From assembly GCA_030867875.1 (NCBI GenBank), contig JAOWCC010001634.1, positions 35,359,867 to 35,423,866 of the forward strand: a DNA stretch of 64,000 nt, given 5' to 3'. Of the stretch, positions 1-9,650 are shown piece after piece (within the stretch, counting starts at the first letter, position 1; each line of letters starts with the position of its first letter). Both the position numbers and the translations under genes were made by a program. This DNA is from Actinernus sp. WN-2022 (lineage: Eukaryota; Cnidaria; Anthozoa; Actiniaria; Actinernidae). The notes under the pieces were generated by a model. The model ran no database searches and was not told where the DNA came from. It worked only from the letters and a program-made list of their open reading frames with translations.

Positions 1-470
1 ACAATACTCAAAAACATATTTAAGTTCATCATTAATCACCTTTTCAAGATCAGTAGGGTTATTAGATGAATAAACTATACTGATTAGTGTCATCCGCAGA
101 TTCTAAATGAAAGGAGATTAGAAGAGTTAGGTAAATCATTTACATAGATCAAGAAGAGTAGAGGTCCGAGAGACGATGAGGTATGCCACATTTCATATAC
201 ATAGGAGTGGATTGAGCATGGCCAATTTGTACAAACTGAGTAACGATTGCTAAGATAGTTGCAAAACCATATTAAGGCTGGTCCTCGTATACCATATTTT
301 TCAAGTTTCTTCAATAATATATTGTGATTTACAGTATCGAATGCTTTGGAAAAATCAAGAAAGATGCCACAAGTAATTAAATTATTATCTATCGCTGTTT
401 TTAAATTGTCAGTAAGTTCAAGGATAGCTTGTTCTGTAGAGTGACAACTTGCTCCAAGTCGAACTCGCTG
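1..470 (-). pseudogene. LINE reverse transcriptase fragment (CR1/L2/Jockey-like)
   Basis: The minus strand encodes the finger and palm part of a non-LTR reverse transcriptase. A STEQAI block is followed by FLDFSKAFDTVNH (first catalytic Asp), a GPLLFLIYVNDLP block and then an ADDTN-like block near positions 85-100. The GVPQGSS block before GPLLF is degraded, and the reading frame breaks before the ADDT motif, so this copy is dead. It runs off the left window edge. Similarity to the CR1/L2 branch is judged from motif wording only. Confidence 0.8.
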
Positions 471-499
471 AGTCACTGGGTAAGCGATTACTGGGTCAA

Positions 500-751
500 A
501 AAGCGAGCGCGAGAATCGAAGCGAGTTCGTGCGGTAGGCTAAGAAGGACTTTGACAAAGTCTACGTTGTCTTATTTGAACAAATCGCGTCCACTTTTGTC
601 GAATAACCGGGTCAGTTGGAAAATAATGCAACGAGACTCGCTCCGTGTAACTAGTTATCTGGCAGCTGACGTTATACGGGCTGCTTCCCTCCTCTCCGAG
701 GGTCGAGCGACCGCCATGATACACTTCTGAAGACGTGACAAGCTCAACCAA
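500..751 (-). pseudogene. THAP-like zinc-finger remnant, degraded
   Basis: One minus-strand frame reads SLHYFPTDPVIRQKWTRFVQ, which resembles the central part of a THAP C2CH DNA-binding domain (Cys, then an LHxFP block, then KW..FV). The first Cys pair is unclear, the frame shifts after about 30 residues, and the closing CxxH is not evident. THAP domains occur in host proteins and in P-element-type transposases, and the sequence does not decide between them. Low to moderate confidence. Confidence 0.4.
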
Positions 752-1353
752 TGTGCAAACCGTGTGATGTCACATCCGGATTTTTTGCCACGCGGGAAAT
801 TGATAGATTTTGAGGCTAATATGGCCAAAGTTTGACCGACGAAAAATGGCATATAAAAGTGACAAAAGAAAAACAAACTGCAGGGTCTATGTTTTTAATT
901 ATTCAATTACCGAAAGAGCGAAAACAAATTATTTTGCACTTTAAGGACTGTTCTTAAAAAGAATGAATTGAATTGACCTATATCACTATGACGTCATATC
1001 AAAACAATCTATTGTTTAAACGCTAAGGATCACGGTCGTGGGAGGGGGACAAAACAGGGACAAAACAGCAACAACACAAAGGAAATCGCTATCAAATGCA
1101 TTATGAAGAACGTAGAATAGAGCCACCAAATACGGTAAATATTGTGGGATAAACATTGATACAGCTGATATCTGGAAACCAGACAATTCGAAGTTAAATT
1201 TTCCTCAGCAGAGCAGATTTAGTTCAAAATTCTATTGTTCAAGTAGATTCTGTCCCCCGTGACGTCATAATGATATAGGGTAATTGCAAATGTGCGTGTT
1301 AACTGAATGCTTGTAGTTTTCAAGTCGTGTGCCACTTCTTATTTCAACTAGAA
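752..1353. other. Non-coding stretch, nothing recognised
   Basis: No open frame with family resemblance, RNA gene or clear repeat boundary was found here on either strand. Confidence 0.5.
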
Positions 1354-1567
1354 ATGGAAGGTGACGAAGCCTTTAGGCCGGAAAAGCGCTTTAGGTTAGC
1401 AAGGTCTGAAAAAGAAGAAAGAAAAATTCTAAATTATGCCTTTCCAGTAGCTACCAGATATAAAAACAGATGGCAGTGAATCTATTTCAAAACTGGAGGA
1501 GTGAGCAGGATAATAAGCTGGCGGCTCGGGAAACGAAGACTTTTAAAATCTCGATGTGGATTTAGTG
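1354..1567 (+). pseudogene. DUF3504/Crypton-like ORF, 5' part, split by a transposon
   Basis: An ATG at 1354 opens a basic, charged N-terminus (starts MEGDEAFRPEKRFR). A one-base loss near the KNRW codons shifts the frame into a segment reading VNLFQNWRSEQDN, which resembles the N-terminal region of the DUF3504/Crypton tyrosine-recombinase-related family (also in QRICH1/ZMYM-type proteins). At 1567 the ORF is interrupted by a 2.4-kb transposon. It resumes at 4013 with LNLWTGKFILEV, a typical DUF3504 block. Frameshifts on both sides mark it as dead. Family assignment rests on remembered motif wording. Confidence 0.5.
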
Positions 1568-2182
1568 TAGCCTGCGTAGCAAGCCCAGGGGGAATGGGGA
1601 AGATTGGGAAAGAGGGGAGAGGGAATGAGGAGAGGGGAAGAGGAGGGGAGGAGGAATGGGGAGAGGAAAAGGGAAAGGAGGGCTTGCAACGAACCTCCCG
1701 TTTTTTCCCTTTTAACGTTCATTTTTTAGACGCAAAATTCCGATTGGCTAAAGTGGTGTGCAATGACATTTGATTGACACTTGTAATAAAAATAGCAGTT
1801 ATGCGCGATGCAATGAAGAAGTGTTCACGAAGTCGAAGGACTTGTTGGCCATTTGAGTTTTGACCCACCAGATTTGGAAAAAGTATCTTCAACTTCTTGT
1901 AGTTTATAGAGCTATTAGTAGATGTACAGCGATAGCTTCAGGGTTGTCGGAAAAACGAATAGCGAAGACCCAGGCGGAAAAACGAACCCCGAAAAACCGA
2001 AGACCGGAGAAGAACTGAAGTCTGTTGTGAATTTTTTCTTGTCGAAAATCGTATGTTTAAGCCAAAATGTCTTGCTGAAAATTTAGTACGGATACCCTAG
2101 AGGTTTCAGAGAGTTTTTATTTGGTGAAAATCCATACAGAACTCCATTTTCTAGCCCAAATGTTTGATCTTCGACTGAAGGC

Positions 2183-2590
2183 AGTTCAACCACAGGTAAC
2201 CCAAGCTCTGTAAGTGGCTTTATTTACTAACATTTGTATGTATTTTTTAGTCACTAATATTGAATAAAAAGCGACCATACTTACAGCATGTGTTTATTTG
2301 TCCATGGGATGTCTCTAGTTGCAATTTCAGCGTTTTTCGGCAAGTTTTGATCCCAGCAGTTCTGCTAACTGTATACCAAGGATACAGTATACCAAGGATA
2401 CAGTTAGCAGAACTGCTGGGATCAAAACTTGCCGAAAAACGCTGAAATTGCAACTAGAGACATCCCATGGACAAATAAACACATGCTGTAAGTATGGTCG
2501 CTTTTTATTCAATATTAGTGACTAAAAAAATACATACAAATGTTAGTAAATAAAGCCACTTACAGAGCATGGGTTACCTGTGGTTCAACA
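2183..2590. repeat. Near-perfect 190-bp-arm palindrome
   Basis: The left arm 2183-2374 is the reverse complement of the right arm 2398-2590, with very few mismatches and a 23-bp centre containing the tandem unit ACCAAGGATACAGT. Open frames on the two strands of this block mirror each other and are therefore not genes. Such a structure can be a foldback transposon end or a template-switch product. An assembly artefact cannot be excluded. Confidence 0.85.
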
Positions 2591-3157
2591 TGGCGGCCCG
2601 TATTGTTCAACCAGTGCTGTATACAGTTATAGACTTAGTCTAGGCCAACTTTAGCAGCCTTGAGTTGCCTAAGAAGCAGATTCTTTACGACTAGGATGTC
2701 AAGTGATTTAGGATAGCTACGTCTTGGGACCAGAAACTGCGAAGTTGTATTTTATTTTGATGCAAATGTCTGAAGGGTTGTGTTTTGTTACGCCAGTGTT
2801 TGGAAAGCAAAGTCGTGAATGGACGAAAAACATTTTCAAACTTTTGATGTAGAAACACTGACTTGTATGGCCAAATATTGTACTACACTTGGATAATATG
2901 TACCCAGGAGACGTCAATAGCTTTTATTGCACTCAATTTGGTGCAGAAATGTGTTTTTGCGTACAAAACGCTCGCCAGATTGAGAGAGAAACCAAAATGG
3001 TCTTGGCTAGGCCAATTTAGTAGCCTTAATTTACCTTAGGTTGCCATAAGAAGTAGATTATTTACGATTAGGATGTCAAGCGATTCAGGATAGCTACGTT
3101 TTAGGACCAGAAGCTGCGAAGTTGTATTTTATTTTGAGGCATTAGACTCTAGAGAGT

Positions 3158-3159
3158 TT

Positions 3160-3245
<86 letters not shown>
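3158..3245. repeat. (AAT)n microsatellite
   Basis: About 29 uninterrupted ATA/AAT triplets, with no coding context. Confidence 0.97.
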
Positions 3246-3247
<2 letters not shown>

Positions 3248-3450
3248 TTTATTACATACTTTATAAATACTAACGTATCTTTAAGCCACAATTTCTCGCT
3301 GTAAATTTAGTATGGTATCCCAGGGGTTGTTGAGTGTTTATTTGGTGAAAATCCATGCAGAAATCAATTTTCTAGCCCAAATGTTTGACCTCTGTTCTTC
3401 ATTTTTCCTAGGGGTCATTTTGAACTTCCTTCGCACCGAAGGTCAAACAT

Positions 3451-3772
3451 TTCCCTGCTAGCAGAGGTCTCTCTCTGTCTTGGTAAAATGGAAGGCGAGG
3501 GAGAGACCTCTGCCGACATCCGATGCTTGCCGTCCACATTCATGGACGAGTCAAACCAGTTTCGAAAACACGTTTTACCGGAAATAGCTGTACGCGTCAG
3601 TTGTTTGTTACAGTTGTTTCGTGCGCTCGCTCATAAGTACACGTGAGATCGCGTCACTTGTTGCCAAGGAAACTTCACACATGCGCAACAGAGAAAGCGT
3701 CGGATGTCGGCAGAGGTCTCTCCCTCGCCTTCCATTTTACCAAGACAGAGAGAGACCTCTGCTAGCAGGGAA
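3451..3772. mobile_element. Nested Mutator-type MITE, 322 bp, 9-bp TSD
   Basis: Inverted repeats of about 80 bp (3451-3530 and 3690-3772) start TTCCCTGCTAGCAGAGGTCT. The same 9-mer GTCAAACAT flanks both ends (3442-3450 and 3773-3781). Each arm also contains an internal inverted GCAGAGGTCTCTC / GAGAGACCTCTGC pair. The interior of about 160 bp has no gene. It is nested in the larger Mutator-like element. Confidence 0.8.
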
Positions 3773-4012
3773 GTCAAACATTTGTAACAGACAGAAACAA
3801 GTAATTAAGTTGATTGGTTGATTTTGACAGATGTCATGTCAGACACTGAAAATGAATTTATAATTTTGGGGCGTGAGGGAAAAAACGAGGGGTTCGAATT
3901 CGTTGCAAGCCCTCCTTTCACTTTCCTCTCCCCATTCCCCCTCCCCCCCTCTTCCAATTCCCTCCCTCTCCCCTCCTCTTCCCAATTCCCCCTGGGCTTG
4001 CTACGCAGGCTA

Positions 4013-4153
4013 GATTTAGTGCAGATGAATAGAGTCTCACTCAACCTGTGGACAGGCAAGTTCATCCTAGAAGTTACGGGTAAAGATGGAAACCGTTATC
4101 CTCAAAATGTTATATCAAAGTGTGGCCTTCTAAAACGAACAGAACGGACGTAA
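4013..4153 (+). pseudogene. DUF3504/Crypton-like ORF, 3' continuation
   Basis: Directly after the transposon's right target duplication, a frame reads LNLWTGKFILEVTGKDGNRY. This matches the conserved 'LxxWLxxFxxEVRxxDGxxYP' block of DUF3504-type proteins as I know it. It ends at a stop at 4151-4153, well short of the full domain. It continues the fragment at 1354-1567, but in another frame. Confidence 0.5.
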
Positions 4154-5619
4154 ACTTTCTGGATAAAATTAAAACAAACCTCCTCAGTTTCATTTTTAGT
4201 TTAGAATGATGCGGTGAAAGTTTGATATTCTTCTTCTGTTATTTTATTGTATTAATGATAACTAATTTAATGTAGTGTGTATATATAATGCATGATAGAA
4301 AGTAATGTACCCGGTAAAGTACATGTGTACATCGTTTTGTCAATATATAGAACTTTATTTGTGTAATTAATGTTACGCTGCTAAAATTCCCTAGAGTAAT
4401 TGGTAGACTGAAAAAAAAAATTCAGATTACTCCGAGTAATTTCACGGGGTTTCTAAGTACGGTACGTGGTATAAATAGAGAGCTCTGAATGGCTGCTTAC
4501 CTCATGAATAATTAATGTATTGAGGACAACAATCCATGTATTTCATTGTTTTTTTATTAAATAACTTGTGCTTCATCTGTATAAGGTGTTTGTTCAAAAG
4601 GAGAATTTTAACTTAATTTACCAAGTTACTATACTACCAAACATCGAGGAAACCAATTTGAACAATTCCAAGTTCTAATCTTGGATAAATATTTAATTTT
4701 ACATTCAGATGGTGGAGAGCAGTTATCAGCTGGTCATGTGATGTAATTCCACCAATCACAAAACAAAAATGACAATAATCCCCTAGTCAAATGATTATAC
4801 AATGTTTCAAGAATTCTGAGGTAACAATCCATAATACGGAGAAAGATGGCGGTGTACATGCAAACCAAACTGTCAATAACACGTAGAAATCCTGTTCTCT
4901 TCAATGACAGTATTGGCAACAGCACTTGTACTGGCTTGTTTTTCATATCTCCCTACCGTGACTTTATAACGGATTTGTTTTTTTCAAGAGCAAAACGTAC
5001 AACCCGCTATCTTTTGCTCTGTGGATTGCATCACCCTTCTGTGAATCCCTGAGACACTCACATATGGCAGCAAAGGCGTTGGAACAAAGCATTGTTGATC
5101 GACGTAGTGGCAGTCATGTGACATGGACAAAACAGTCAGTCCAGGGTCAGTTATACCAGAAGTCTTGCTGTTCATTGTAACAACCAATTTGAATTATATG
5201 CATGTAAAGTAATATGTAATGTATTCATAACACACCTAACATTATCTGCATTTAATATCAGTTCTCCTTTTGAATCAATACCTGTTTGGTACAAAAGCAT
5301 TTCCTTTTTATAGAGGAAAACCATTAAATCCATGCAATGTTACTGAGCAAATAAAAACACCAAATTATGAAAATCTCAGGCAAGTAAAAGAAAAGTTGAT
5401 GTTTTTATGCTGGTCAATAATTATCTATCCTTTCTTTGATTTTAAAGCAATGTTGGGTTAATTAGGGAACATTTCTCCACACGATGCCATGGGAAATGAA
5501 CATTTAAACATTGCCTTAGACATATGACTGGCTGAAATCTACATGTACCTTCCAACAGATCTAATTAACTTACAGTTTGTTCAAACAATACATTGGTATG
5601 TTACTGCAGGTGCATCATT
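4154..5619. other. Non-coding AT-rich stretch
   Basis: No gene, RNA or bounded repeat recognised. Short open frames here lack coding character. Confidence 0.5.
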
Positions 5620-5963
5620 TGATTAACCATATTCCGGAATAAGAATAGACCCTTTGCACGTGACGTCATAGCCGCCATGTTGGTGTACAGGTAACAATAG
5701 ATTCCTCGTTAGCTTCTTTTGTTCTGTACACCAACATGGCCGCCATGTCCATTGTCATTTGAATCTCTGGCGATTGAAAGCAAACCATCTATACACAGAA
5801 TGATCACTACAAATCACTTCAATTGGGATTTTTTAGCCACTGAAATACTAAATGTATCTTGAATATCAAATTTCAGCAAGTATTTGTAGCTTACAGTGCA
5901 AAATGTGCCTGAACCAGTGATTTACAAAGACTATCCCATCTTTATTCTGGACATAGTTAATCG
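5620..5963. mobile_element. MITE with CCGGAATA-type ends, carrying a nested palindromic insert
   Basis: The left end GATTAACCATATTCCGGAAT pairs with a diverged right end (TTATTCTGGACATAGTTAATC). A cleaner copy lies at 43613-43808. Compared with that copy, about 145 bp at 5648-5793 are extra. The insert begins with CGCCATGTTGGTGTACA and its inverted partner TGTACACCAACATGGC around 5671-5745. Confidence 0.65.
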
Positions 5964-6446
5964 AAGGTGCTTATGTGTTTATAAAGTTAGCACCTACTCG
6001 ACTGTGTATTGCATGTGCTTAGGGCTCCGATTTGTGTGGTTTTCATTGGCTAAAGGACATCTAGCTCTTTTCTGATACGAAAGACATTCATTCACAGTAT
6101 CTGACATAGTACATAGCAATACATGAAGGTAACCAACTATAGGTAAAACTCCCAATAAAAAAATATGATTTTACCAGTGCAATGCAAGCCTGGTAAACAA
6201 TGTTCTAATATGTTCAAAAAGCAAAGCTCTTGAAATTTACTGTTAATCTAGGGCTTTAACTATGCATCTTTATGCAAGTGAAGAGTTTCCAAAGAGATAT
6301 AGAGGTAATGCATAATATTATTACAAACAACACTAATCACGGGTATAAGAGCCAGAGCCAGCTAGCAACAAGCTTCCTCAGATCATTTAAGTAAGCATTA
6401 AAGGATACCAAGCGAGCACATTTTGTTTATCTAACTGACACCCTTT

Positions 6447-6867
6447 TAAAGTGCATATGAACCCAAATATTTTGTCATTAAAATTGATTCAACAAAATAA
6501 ATAGTTTAATGAAATTTACTTCCGATTTATATAAAATATTTGGTAATACCACCGATAAGCTTCTAATAGGGAATAATTTACTATACAAAAACTTGCTGGT
6601 AAAGGGTAAATGATCTTTTATAAACATGTTATATTGAAGCTTTTATCAGTGATTTTACCAAATATTTCAGTTGTCTAAATCAGAAGTCAAAGAGAATGAA
6701 ATGACAATAAACTATGTTTGACGTCACGTCAGTAGCATATTCGAAATATAAACCTTTACAACTTGTAGATACAACACTCAAATCAAGAAATATGTTACCA
6801 TTCAACTATTCAGTTGATGAAGAATTGATTTTAATGATAAAAGATTTGGGCTCCTATGCACTTTAAC
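6447..6867. mobile_element. Foldback MITE, 421 bp
   Basis: The left arm (TTAAAGTGCATATGAACCC) and right arm (GGGCTCCTATGCACTTTAA) are inverted repeats extending inward for well over 100 bp with mismatches. A relative lies at 49579-49840. No gene inside. Confidence 0.7.
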
Positions 6868-7456
6868 GAAACAATAATATTAGAGTACTTTTGAAACAAA
6901 TGCCAAATGGTTTATTTTACATTTAAGAAACAGGGAGCTGTTATGGGTCTCCCAAGCCAGAGGAGAATTGGAATTTAAGTAGGTTTTCATGGAGGAAAGA
7001 GGAGAAAAACCCTTGAAGGGCGAGATTCCAACAAACAAACAGTCTGCTTAAAACCACATATGATAATATGAAAAGATGAGTTATAATCTGCCGAATACAT
7101 GAAGCAAACCAACAAAAACAGGAAAAAAACATTTGTAAAAAACATTCTTCTTAAAACATCATATGACACAACTTTTGCAATACTTGCATTAAAGCGTGAA
7201 ATAGGTTTACTAAATGCTTTTTGTTGCTACATTAATGGCATTTGTCAGGATTAGAATTGAAAATGAAATAGTCCCTTCTTAATTTTGATGCATTCTTGCC
7301 ATCTTAGTTTAGTCTCCAGTGAGATTTCAGTTACTCAGATAAACCTAATTAAACTACCTGTACTAGTCAAGACCATTTTACATAGAGTTCTATGTAGTGT
7401 TATATTTAACAATACATTTTATCCAAAACTGATTACATGAATCATGCTAAACAAAT
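6868..7456. other. Non-coding stretch
   Basis: No gene or bounded repeat recognised. Two minus-strand frames near 6941-7169 are low-complexity and aromatic-rich without family resemblance. Confidence 0.45.
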
Positions 7457-7701
7457 GAAGGGCTGTGTGCAAAAAGGGTGTACACATGTAAGTGTGTCCT
7501 GATCACGTTCTAAATAGACCAGTTTACGGTTCATATGCAGTTGTCCAAGTCTTTTGTTTCAACTGGCGGGCCACCCTTGTCTAACATCTGGTGGCCTGCC
7601 AAATAAACAAAAGGATTTGTACTATTGCACATGAACCATAAACTGGTCTATTCTCCTTCAAATATTTTTTGTAAGTGAGATCAAGAGTCACTTACGCCCT
7701 T
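7457..7701. mobile_element. GAAGGGCTGTGTGC-family MITE with a nested MITE
   Basis: It starts GAAGGGCTGTGTGCAAAAAG. By comparison with the clean 130-bp copy at 11792-11921 it is interrupted at 7515-7650 by a different element with 25-bp TIRs (TAGACCAGTTTACGG...). The right end is cut off where the next copy begins at 7702. Confidence 0.75.
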
Positions 7702-8353
7702 GAAGGGCTGTGTGCAAAAAGGGTGCAGGTGTCGATTTGCTGTTCACTTTACATTTCATGAAGTTAAATTTTACCTAGATAGTGACGATTCTTCTATGTG
7801 AAAATGCTGATAACAGAAAAAAACTTCGCCTGAAGACGCAACTCCGTGTAAATCTCCAGCGATAACAAATCGCCTTTTAGCCAAACAATTATTCGTTCAA
7901 CCATGAGTTAAGTCGGTAACTTAATGATGTACAACGGAACTTTACACAGAGTTGCTTTTTCGAAATGTTAGTCTGTTATTCCGACAAGAATCTCCACTTC
8001 TGCACTTCAGTGTCGTCTCTCCTGCTTGGTTTCCGAGGTGAAAGAGAAAGAATTCTTTTTCGAGCCTTATTTTATCTACGGCAAGCATTTCCCCGCCGAA
8101 ACAACGTAACAGCGTGTGCGCTCTTCAAAATAGCATTTTTACCAACCCTCCCCTCGAAATAACAAAAAATATGTTTTCTATAGCTGAAACAGCTTGATTA
8201 CTTGCTTGTTTTGAGCTGTCATCAATTCATTTTTCATTTGGAAGGCTCTCTTAACTAGCGAGAAGAGAAAATGCAGGTTTTCCTATTCTTAAGGCAGTTA
8301 TTTTTCCGAGTTTTTGATATTGGCACTTTCGCCCTTTCTGCACACAGCCCTTC
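7702..8353. mobile_element. Longer member of the GAAGGGCTGTGTGC family, 652 bp
   Basis: TIRs are GAAGGGCTGTGTGCAAAAAG and its inverse CTTTCTGCACACAGCCCTTC. The interior part near 8190-8290 is also found at 46868-46967, so this is the longer progenitor form of the small MITE. No transposase is visible in it. Confidence 0.75.
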
Positions 8354-8414
8354 AACTGTTGTTCGCAGGTGCAAACTATCAGACGTTATAGTTCACCACA
8401 AAATGTCCACAATT

Positions 8415-9035
8415 TTTTGGGAAATTTGATGTTCTTAAAACTAGCATACATGTATAAGCGCTCGAACTGCGTTCTCGGGCTAATATTTGTTTAAGAACAT
8501 CAAATTTCCGCGGGCAACTATCAGCCTACAGTCCTCGACGGACACACTATTTGTATAATAGTGCCCCCTGAGAGCGGAAAACAATTTTGTGATGAACAAT
8601 AACGACAAATAGGTAGTGTCTGTCTCGGAACTATCAGCTGATACATGTAGTTTCCCTTGGAAATTTGATGTTCTTAAAACTACAAATGTAGTATACAAGT
8701 CTATCAACCGATAGTTCCTCGATGGCCACACTATTTGTATAGCAGTGTCAGCTGAGAGCAATGAACAATAAGACAAATAGTGTTTCTTGGAACTATTCTG
8801 TCTTGGAACTACATGTATCAGCTGATAGTTCTGCAACACCAGACACACACTATTTGTATAACAGTTCCGAGAGAGAGCGGCAGACAATAATTATGGTGTT
8901 GAACAATAATGACTGATGTCTTATAGTTTCCCTTAGAACTTTGATGTCCTTAAAACTAGGATATACACCCTAGAAACTTCGTTTCTCAGGCTAACATTAA
9001 TTTTGTTTTAAGAACATCTAAAGTCTCTAGACAGA
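8415..9035. repeat. Degenerate tandem/inverted repeat cluster
   Basis: About three diverged copies of a 150-180-bp unit contain ACACTATTTGTATA followed by AACAATAA.GACAAATAG. They are bounded by stem-loops in which TTTGATGTTCTTAAAACTA pairs with TTTAAGAACATCAAA (8422-8507 and 8935-9030). A 135-residue minus-strand frame through the cluster is repeat-derived and not taken as a gene. Confidence 0.6.
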
Positions 9036-9650
9036 ACCACTGTTGTTTAACTAGTTTCAAGCCAATTCACAGCCTGTGTGTAATTTCTTTAAGAAACAAC
9101 ATGACATGCTTGAATTAAGCCCATGTTTGAAACATGAAAGGTACAGACTGTATACATGTACCATGAACAGATCTGCAAAAAGCTTGTGCATGCTTGAATT
9201 TCACCTGGGAAATTATGTTCGTGCACATCATTTGGATTAAATTTTCACTCGAAATTTGGACTCCGATTTTTAAGTACTTTCATGGACCAGTCCCAAATTT
9301 AATATTTGTTTGATGACTAAACTAATAAAACTCTTAACTCCTGGTCTTTGTTGCGATGTGTCTAGTTTTAAAAACAGTAAACATTTAGGAGCATCTAGAG
9401 CTGATCCCACGATTTCTACCGCACAGCATTTTGCAGACCTGTCTATACCACGTACTGTTAATGTGAATGATGGATTGTTTTCGTATCATAAGGTTCAGTA
9501 TCTTGTTAATCCACAATTCATGTATCCTTGGAGATGAACAATGTAAACAGCTTCACACACAGCTACATGTAACATGCAGTGTTTCTTCTCTTTAAGTTGT
9601 ACATGCGACTGTCATATGGCTGTTTTTAGGTGGAATTATCTGTTTGTTTA
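9036..9650 (-). other. Probable UBE2N 3' flank / 3' UTR region
   Basis: It lies directly downstream of the UBE2N stop (9651-9653, minus strand). No polyadenylation site could be assigned confidently and no other gene is visible. Confidence 0.35.

Larger units (their letters stand above)
2056..3397. repeat. Two pairs of dispersed direct repeats inside the Mutator-like element
   Basis: A block of about 115 bp at 2056-2172 (around TTATTTGGTGAAAATCCAT and TCTAGCCCAAATGTTTGA) recurs in diverged form at 3280-3397. A block of about 92 bp at 2672-2763 (around GACTAGGATGTCAAG) recurs at 3051-3142. The order A-B-B'-A' with the palindrome between A and B points to internal segmental duplication of the element. 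Confidence 0.65.
1559..4021. mobile_element. Mutator-like TIR element with 9-bp target duplication, 2445 bp
   Basis: The element runs 1568-4012 and is flanked on both sides by the direct 9-mer GATTTAGTG (1559-1567 and 4013-4021). Its termini are long inverted repeats of roughly 150-170 bp (about 1568-1735 and 3845-4012). Both start TAGCCTGCGTAGCAAGCC, continue as a purine-rich GGGGAA tract and close with GGGCTTGCAACGAA. Long TIRs plus 9-bp TSDs are the signature of the Mutator superfamily. No transposase is visible, so it is non-autonomous. It contains a long palindrome, duplicated blocks, a microsatellite and a second nested 9-bp-TSD element. Confidence 0.75.

Noticed and set aside
2247..2525. 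Mirror-image open frames on both strands around the palindrome
   Set aside because: They are the two strands of the same inverted repeat.
8480..8887. 135-codon minus-strand frame
   Set aside because: Lies wholly in a degenerate tandem repeat cluster; repeated peptide blocks mirror the DNA repeat.
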